A stretch of 64,000 bases of DNA from Burkholderia sp. GAS332. GTDB lineage: Bacteria; Pseudomonadota; Gammaproteobacteria; Burkholderiales; Burkholderiaceae. The stretch lies in assembly GCA_900142905.1 (NCBI GenBank), contig FSRV01000002.1, positions 1,550,001 through 1,614,000 on the forward strand. Reading direction: 5' to 3'. Below the pieces are notes generated by a model. It was given only the letters and a program-made list of their open reading frames with translations, was not told the origin of the DNA and made no database searches. Both the position numbers and the translations under genes were made by a program. Within the stretch, counting starts at the first letter, position 1. Each line of letters starts with the position of its first letter. Positions 59,068 to 64,000 of this stretch are shown piece after piece.

Positions 59068-60129
59068 TTAAGGCGCATTGGTCAGCGCCGGGTCGAGATA
59101 GGCGCTCACGTTCTGGGATTGCTTGTAGACCGCGTTGCGCACGTTGAACTTGTCCGCGTTTACGCTCGAACCGTACACCGAGTCCAGCCCATCACCCTTG
59201 ACGAAGGCCTTCCTGGCCGCCGCCGCGTCGAGCAGGTGCGTGCCTTTCAGCAACGGCAGATACTGGGCCGGCGTCAGACCGACGCGCGCGGACATGATCT
59301 TCACCGCATCAGGTTGGGTCTTGGGATCGTTGATGTAGGCCACGCAGCGATACCAGACCTTGATGACCTTGGCCCAGTCGGCCTTGCGCGACTGCAGGCT
59401 GACCGGATTGACCGTGATCGCGTCGTAGATCAGCCCCGGCGCGTCGGCCGAGGTGAAGATCGGCCGTGAGCCCGGCACGCGCTTGAGTGCTTCGCCCGCG
59501 TTCGGTTGCCATGCGCCGACCGCGGCGACGTCGTTGGACGACGCCAGCACTTGCGGCAACTCATTCGTCTTCGCGTTGACCAGCGTGATGTCCGATTCCT
59601 TGAGCGCATGCTTCTCGAGCGCCGTGTCCAGCAGCAGGTGATCGACGAGCCCCATTTCGACACCGACCTTTTTGCCCTTGAGTCCATCGACCGTGCGAAT
59701 CGGCGGCTTGGCCACGATCATGTCGTTGCCGCTCGAGTAATCGGTCAGGAGGATCATCACGTTTTTGGCGCCGCTTGCGCCGGTGACCAGCGCATCGCCG
59801 TTGGTCGCGCCGACTGCGTCGAGCTTGCCCGCGGAGAACGCATCGAGCGAGGCCGAGTAGTCGAACCATTGGAAATTGACATCCACGCCGGCCTCCTTGA
59901 ACCAGCCTTTGTCGATGGCAATCTGGAAGGCGACGAAGCCGGGCCAGTCGCTATAGCCAATAGCGAGGGGCGCAGCCGCTTGTGCGGGGGTGGCGCCGAA
60001 ACTGGCGAAACCTATAGCCAGCGCGGCGGCAGCGCCGGCGATCGCGCCACGCACGCGGCGTGGCGAGGCAAGGCTGCTCAGTGACGTATGGGACGTAAGG
60101 GACGTTCGGACGGATTCGAAGCGTTTCAT
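59068..60129 (-). CDS. NitT/TauT-type ABC binding protein under guanidine riboswitch
   Basis: 353 residues from ATG 60129, which has GGAGAAAACG upstream. A long basic n-region (PRRVRG) leads to a signal peptide ending near ATPAQA. The mature protein is a type 2 periplasmic binding protein: LAIGYSDWPGFVAFQIAIDKGWF, DLKGKK-like GLKGKKVGVE and DPKTQPD. No permease or ATPase is adjacent, so it relies on distant partners. The guanidine-I aptamer upstream suggests that it binds guanidine or a guanidine-derived compound rather than taurine or sulfonates. Confidence 0.82.
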   Translation of the reverse strand: MKRFESVRTSLTSHTSLSSLASPRRVRGAIAGAAAALAIGFASFGATPAQAAAPLAIGYSDWPGFVAFQIAIDKGWFKEAGVDVNFQWFDYSASLDAFSAGKLDAVGATNGDALVTGASGAKNVMILLTDYSSGNDMIVAKPPIRTVDGLKGKKVGVEMGLVDHLLLDTALEKHALKESDITLVNAKTNELPQVLASSNDVAAVGAWQPNAGEALKRVPGSRPIFTSADAPGLIYDAITVNPVSLQSRKADWAKVIKVWYRCVAYINDPKTQPDAVKIMSARVGLTPAQYLPLLKGTHLLDAAAARKAFVKGDGLDSVYGSSVNADKFNVRNAVYKQSQNVSAYLDPALTNAP

Positions 60130-60302
60130 CGTTTTCTCCAGGAGACCGGTCAATTGCGATTGTTGAGTTGGATCGCGCGGCGACGGCGCGATAAAACAAC
60201 ATGACCGGTTCCCGCGAGAATCCGAACGGTGCGGACACTGCGCGAACACTACGGGAGACAAACGCCGGCCACGGAGAGGCACGATAGGCATCGCTATCGC
60301 CA

Positions 60303-60432
60303 ATCTCCCGGGCTTTTGTCCCGCCGTGTAGTGCAGCAGTCACTCGTTCCCGGATCAAACCCGAGTCGAACGAACCGGTGCACCGGGCTGCTCTCGGACC
60401 AGACATTCTTGCGAACCGGAACCCTAGCATCC
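60303..60432 (-). ncRNA. Guanidine-I (ykkC subtype 1) riboswitch, copy 1
   Basis: On the minus strand: CTAGGGTTCCGG, then TGTCTGGTCCGAGAGC, then ACGGCGGGACAAAAGCCCGGGAGA. These are the conserved strands of the guanidine-I aptamer in the right order. A hairpin CGATAG-N6-CTATCG follows and may be the platform. About 170 bases upstream of the binding protein start. Confidence 0.9.
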
Positions 60433-60555
60433 CTAAGATGCGACGCTGCCGCACCTCTCGGCGACTAGTCTAGCGAGAAATATGCCAGCCGGATTGCACG
60501 ATGCATCGAGACGTTGTTATGCGAACGATTCAACGCAAACCTGCGTGGCAAAGGT

Positions 60556-60924
60556 TCAATCCAGCGCGGCAAACCGGTGATGCACGTAGGCGAGAAACTG
60601 TTCGAGGCGCTCCTCGATCGATGCCGCGAGACTGATCCGCTTGATGCGGCGATCCGCTTCGGAACTCGTCTCCAGCAGCCAACCGGCGTCGATCAACGCC
60701 TGCACGTAACGAACCGCGGTGCGGCGGCTCACGCCAGGCATGAAATCGTAGAGGGCGGTCTTGGCGAAGTCGTTTTCCGGCTCCACCCACATCCGGCAAA
60801 ACAGATCGCTGTAGTTGAGGTCGTTCAACCCCAGGTCGCCGAAATGCGACGACCACTGCCAGTCCATGTCGAGAATGGCGCGCGCGACGGCTTGCCCCTT
60901 GTGACGCGCAAGTTTCTTCTTCAT
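60556..60924 (-). CDS. MarR-like winged-helix regulator (small)
   Basis: 122 residues. The winged-helix region is SRRTAVRYVQALIDAGWL followed by a wing (SSEADRRIKRISL). Divergent from the isomerase-dioxygenase pair with two palindromes in the shared promoter region, so it may regulate them; the GntR protein is the alternative. No exact family name assigned. It lies upstream of the riboswitch and not under it. Confidence 0.75.
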   Translation of the reverse strand: MKKKLARHKGQAVARAILDMDWQWSSHFGDLGLNDLNYSDLFCRMWVEPENDFAKTALYDFMPGVSRRTAVRYVQALIDAGWLLETSSEADRRIKRISLAASIEERLEQFLAYVHHRFAALD

Positions 60925-61047
60925 CGATTCACCATGAGGAGGAGGGCTGCACAGTTTAAGTGCTAATCGCGCCGGAAATCGGGCGCGCCAAAATTATGCG
61001 CGGCGACACAAAGTGTTTTTTATTGGCGAGATCATTTCGTGTGTACT

Positions 61048-61070
61048 ATTGCATGCAATTTTGCATGTAA
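61048..61070. promoter_or_regulatory. Two adjacent TTGCATGYAA sites upstream of the isomerase
   Basis: ATTGCATGCAAT (perfect 12-base palindrome) at 61048-61059 and TTGCATGTAA at 61061-61070, centres 12 bases apart, just before the isomerase ribosome site. Same pattern as the TTGTATGCAA core before atzF, which points to a common FadR-type GntR regulator. Confidence 0.65.
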
Positions 61071-61081
61071 TTGGAGAGGCG

Positions 61082-61963
61082 ATGAAATTCGAACTGTTCA
61101 AGACGTTCTGGGGCTTCGACGGTGGTCCGCATGATGCCGCACCGCTGGTGCGTGCGGCAGGCTTCGACGGAATCGAAGCGCCGGTTCCCAAGGGTGGGGC
61201 GGAGCGCGACGCATTTGCGCAGGCCATTGCCGACGAACGTCTCGGGTTCATCGCGGAGATCACGACGGCGGGCAGTTATGTGCCTGAACGGTCTGCCACG
61301 CCGGCGGACCATCTGCGCGACTTCGAGGAAAAGATCGTATGGGGCAAGCCGCTCAAGCCACGTTTTTTCAACGTGATGGCAGGCTGCGACGCGTGGCCGG
61401 CCGCCACCCAGGTGGATTTTTTTGCGCGGGCGGTGGAGATCGCTGCGAAGCACGAGGTGACGTGCAGCTTCGAAACGCATCGCGGCCGCTCATTCTACAA
61501 CCCGTGGATTACTCGCGATGTCGCGCGTGCCGTGCCGGCGCTCAAGCTGACTTGCGACTTCAGTCATTGGGTATCGGTGTGCGAGCGTCTGCTCGACGGC
61601 GAATGGGACACGATCCTTGAGCTTGCGCCGCATGCGCATCATCTGCACGGGCGTGTTGGCTATCCGCAAGGTCCGCAGGTTCCGCATCCGGCTGCCCCCG
61701 AATACGCAGACTGCCTCGCCTCGCACCAGCGAATCTGGGAGGCGCTGTGGAGCGCCCAGATCGACAAGGGCTACACGACCACGACGATGACGCCGGAGTT
61801 CGGTCCCGACGGCTATCTGCACACGTTGCCTTTCACGAATGCGCCGGTGGCCGATCTGTGGGAGATCAACACCTGGATGGGGCGCGAAGAGCGGCGCCAT
61901 CTCGCGGCGTTTCTTGCCGCACGCGAGACGGGTGGTGCGCGAAGCGAACCGGAACGCCTCTAG
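61082..61963 (+). CDS. Sugar phosphate isomerase/epimerase-like TIM barrel protein
   Basis: 293 residues of the AP-endonuclease-2-like TIM barrel family. Metal-binding type residues: Glu in CSFETHRGR, Asp/His in LTCDFSHWV, His in HHLHGRVG, Glu in MTPEFGPDGY. ATG 61082 has GGAGAGG upstream. Reaction unknown; members isomerise sugars or cleave/rearrange small polyols and ureides. Followed after 88 bases by the dioxygenase in the same direction. Confidence 0.82.
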   Translation: MKFELFKTFWGFDGGPHDAAPLVRAAGFDGIEAPVPKGGAERDAFAQAIADERLGFIAEITTAGSYVPERSATPADHLRDFEEKIVWGKPLKPRFFNVMAGCDAWPAATQVDFFARAVEIAAKHEVTCSFETHRGRSFYNPWITRDVARAVPALKLTCDFSHWVSVCERLLDGEWDTILELAPHAHHLHGRVGYPQGPQVPHPAAPEYADCLASHQRIWEALWSAQIDKGYTTTTMTPEFGPDGYLHTLPFTNAPVADLWEINTWMGREERRHLAAFLAARETGGARSEPERL

Positions 61964-62051
61964 CTGCGCAAAACACATGCGCGGACTCGATCGCCCATTG
62001 AACCGCAACACGTATAGACAAACCCCTGGCTAACCTCACCAGTTCAAGCTC

Positions 62052-63110
62052 ATGAGCCAAACCCACACCCGATTCGACCGCCTGCCCATCGTCGACGTCA
62101 GCGGCCTCTTTAGCGATGACCCGGACCAGCGTCTCGCGACCGCCCGCGAGCTCGACCGTGCCGCGCGTGACGCGGGGTTTTTCTACGTCACCGGCCATCA
62201 GGTCTCGCGCGCCCAGCAAGCTGCACTAATAGAACAGGCAAAGCAGTTCTTCGCCGCCCCCGAGGACTGGAAGATGCGCTATTACATCGGCAAATCGACC
62301 GCGCATCGGGGCTATGTGCCCGAAGGCGAAGAGGTGTTTGCGGGTGGCAAGCGCGACAGGAAGGAGGGGTTCGACACGGGCCGGGAACTGCCGCCCGACG
62401 ACCCCGACGTCAAAGCCGGCACGCCGATGCTCGGGGCCAATATGTGGCCGGAGCAGTCAGGGTTTCGTGAAGCGATCGGCGGCTATTACGACGCGGCGTT
62501 CGCGCTCGGCCGCGCATTGTTCCGTGGCTTCTCGCTCGCACTCGGCTTGCCGGAAACGCATTTCGACAGGTATTTGCAGAAGCCGCCGAGCCAGTTGCGC
62601 CTGCTTCACTATCCCTTCGACCCGTCCGCGGAGGACCGCCCGGGCATCGGCGCGCATACCGACTACGAATGCTTCACGATCCTGCTGCCGACAGCCCCCG
62701 GCCTCGAAGTGATGAACGGCGAGGGCGAGTGGATCGACGCGCCGCCGGTCGACAACGCGTTCGTCGTGAACATTGGCGACATGCTGGAGGTGTGGACGGG
62801 CGGTACCTACGTGGCGACGTCACATCGCGTGCGCAAGGTGAAGGAAGAGCGCTACTCGTTTCCGCTCTTCTTCGCCTGCGACTATCGCACGGTGGTGGCG
62901 CCACTGCCGCAGTTCGCGACACCCGAGGCGGTGGCGAAATACCCACCGGTATCGGCGGGCGACCATCTGTTCGCACAGACCGCGCAGAGCTTTACCTATC
63001 TGAAGCAGCGTATCGAGCGTGGTGAACTGGTATTGCCGGAAGGATCGAAGGGTTTGGCGAGCTTTGGGCAACAGGCGCGCTATGCGGGCGCTGAACAGGA
63101 TGTTGCTTAG
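62052..63110 (+). CDS. 2-oxoglutarate/Fe(II) dioxygenase, isopenicillin N synthase family
   Basis: 352 residues. N-terminal DIOX_N domain (PIVDVSGLF, GFFYVTGH) and the C-terminal 2OG-Fe(II) domain with ligands in AHTDYECF (His, Asp) and a later SHRVRK (His, then Arg for 2-oxoglutarate about ten residues on, near RYSFPLFF). Hydroxylates an unknown small molecule. In plants, related enzymes of this family hydroxylate homoarginine and release guanidine. Position between two guanidine riboswitches makes an alkylguanidine substrate worth testing, but the sequence does not show it. Confidence 0.87.
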   Translation: MSQTHTRFDRLPIVDVSGLFSDDPDQRLATARELDRAARDAGFFYVTGHQVSRAQQAALIEQAKQFFAAPEDWKMRYYIGKSTAHRGYVPEGEEVFAGGKRDRKEGFDTGRELPPDDPDVKAGTPMLGANMWPEQSGFREAIGGYYDAAFALGRALFRGFSLALGLPETHFDRYLQKPPSQLRLLHYPFDPSAEDRPGIGAHTDYECFTILLPTAPGLEVMNGEGEWIDAPPVDNAFVVNIGDMLEVWTGGTYVATSHRVRKVKEERYSFPLFFACDYRTVVAPLPQFATPEAVAKYPPVSAGDHLFAQTAQSFTYLKQRIERGELVLPEGSKGLASFGQQARYAGAEQDVA

Positions 63111-63681
63111 TGAAACCGTGTTGACTAATGGTTTGAAGCATTCGGCGCGCGTCGTCACAGGCGCGTTAGCCCCCGTTAAGCGGGATGATGTCTGGTGAGG
63201 CCGCTTGCTGAAGCGCTAACTAACTGGACTTGCCCGCAAAGCGCGAGCGGTTCGCAACCCCGGCGCCGCCTCGTCTACGAGCGGCGCTGTTGCTTTTGCA
63301 GTTCGATAAAACGTGCCGACATCAGCGTATAGAGCGTGCGGCGAAGCGTGGCAAGTGTGAGCATGGTCAGATGAAGGACGTGATGAGTGTGGCGCCATCA
63401 CTCGCACACACCGTGCCATCGTGCAGAGCCGCTACGCCGTGTGAGCCTCGTGAGCGCGCAGCCCAATCATGGTGCTTCGCGCCTCCAACTGGTGCCGATT
63501 CGCCCACAGCCGTGGTGCGTGCGCAACCAGCCCGATCAAGCGTCGGACGCGCGCATTGCGCCGCCGACAGCACTCAATCCCTTGCCACGGTGCGCTTGTC
63601 GCGTTCGCACCACGACGCTGGCACGCAACTCGCTTAGCTACGCAGCGAGAGGTGCGAAGTAATTTGCATCATCTTCAGGAT
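63111..63681. other. Intergenic region before guanidine riboswitch 2
   Basis: About 570 bases. Several open frames exist but have Arg/Ala/Ser-rich translations with no motif or ribosome site. No tRNA or repeat found. The riboswitch promoter must lie near its right end; none was identified with confidence. Confidence 0.45.
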
Positions 63682-63829
63682 CGCTAGGGTTCCGGTCGTA
63701 GCGCTTTAAAGGCTCTTAGATGGCTTTGAAGCGCGCACACGATGTCTGGTCCGAGAGCAATCCGGTCTTGCCGTTCACCTTCTTTCAAGGCGCCGGCGAG
63801 GCTCCACGGAGGGATAAAAGCCCGGGAGG
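63682..63829 (+). ncRNA. Guanidine-I (ykkC subtype 1) riboswitch, copy 2
   Basis: CTAGGGTTCCGG, a large variable arm (about 63697-63740), TGTCTGGTCCGAGAGC and CACGGAGGGATAAAAGCCCGGGAGG: the same ordered conserved strands as copy 1. It precedes the UAAP gene by about 60 bases. In other bacteria this arrangement turns on guanidine carboxylase operons when guanidine is present. Confidence 0.92.
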
Positions 63830-63864
63830 TCGCGATGTCGGTCAATCGCCCTCTCATGCTTTTT
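63826..63864 (+). terminator. Putative expression-platform terminator of riboswitch 2
   Basis: GAGG-TC-GCGAT, loop, ATCGC-CCTC, then a T-run at 63860-63864. The 5' arm overlaps the conserved CCCGGGAGG end of the aptamer, so ligand binding would exclude the terminator and turn genes on. Confidence 0.6.
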
Positions 63865-63887
63865 CCCAACCGATACCTGGAGCCTCC

Positions 63888-64000
63888 ATGTCGACGCAAA
63901 ACCCTGTCGATCTCGCACCGATCCCGCATGTGCTGTGGGAAACGGTGATTCCTGCCGGCACGCACTGGTCCGGCGTGCTGCGCCGTGGCGTCGCGCTGCG
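63888..64000 (+). CDS. Urea amidolyase-associated protein (UAAP, DUF1989), N-terminal part
   Basis: The first 37 residues are visible, with HVLWETVIPAGTHWS and LRRGVAL, the N-terminal pattern of UAAP proteins. These sit beside urea/guanidine carboxylase and allophanate hydrolase. TGGAG precedes the ATG. The rest lies beyond the window. UAAP1 and UAAP2 are needed for guanidine deamination to carboxylated products as the family is now understood. Confidence 0.85.
   Translation, partial: MSTQNPVDLAPIPHVLWETVIPAGTHWSGVLRRGVAL

Noticed and set aside
63230..63637. 135-codon plus-strand frame before riboswitch 2
   Set aside because: No ribosome site, no motif and biased Arg/Ala/Ser content; overlapping frames look equally open.

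Overview
The window is about 64 kb of high-G+C DNA with Burkholderiales-type gene content. Recognisable members include ZapE, YceH, DadA, MipA, an acyl-CoA dehydrogenase of the SfnB type and many small membrane proteins. Together they fit best with Paraburkholderia or Burkholderia (inference from gene content and codon style, not from a marker gene). Both ends cut genes: a transketolase at the left and a urea-amidolyase-associated protein at the right.

Left third (1-27 kb): central carbon and stress functions. A transketolase fragment and ZapE are followed by an RsbQ-like hydrolase in tandem with a PAS hybrid histidine kinase, YihY, a single-domain response regulator, GlgX, an AI-2E-family permease with an extra soluble domain, a truncated Rieske/FAD reductase and a second hybrid kinase. 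A MarR regulator comes with two matching operator copies. Then come a 6-phosphogluconate dehydrogenase, a HAD hydrolase, several very small proteins, phosphoketolase, acetate kinase and a BON-domain protein. The last set forms a pentose-phosphate/phosphoketolase/acetate module.

Middle (27-47 kb): accessory DNA and amino-acid genes. A lower-G+C patch holds a membrane protein, a TPR glycosyltransferase and an S8 peptidase whose C-terminus is broken. A tandem glycine riboswitch precedes a DadA-type dehydrogenase. Next are a LysR regulator with MFS and M20 hydrolase genes, LysE, GNAT and XRE-cupin genes, yceH, a three-gene membrane/esterase/MipA operon, a methyltransferase and a SLATT-type membrane protein. 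A decayed sulfur-acquisition locus follows: two half-genes joined at one deletion point, an intact SfnB-like gene and the last 24 codons of a Cys/Met-metabolism PLP enzyme.

Right third (47.8-64 kb): nitrogen scavenging from small urea-like compounds. One operon carries allophanate hydrolase, a BMP-type ABC transporter, biuret hydrolase, a second isochorismatase-like hydrolase, an AtzH/HpxZ-like protein and a GntR regulator. An orphan MreB and a secreted protein follow. Two guanidine-I (ykkC) riboswitches then appear on opposite strands, one before an orphan NitT/TauT-type binding protein and one before the UAAP gene that runs off the window. Between them lie a small winged-helix protein, a TIM-barrel isomerase and a 2-oxoglutarate/Fe(II) dioxygenase. 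Guanidine, biuret and possibly triuret would all converge on allophanate, which AtzF splits to ammonia and CO2. This is the most interesting part of the window.
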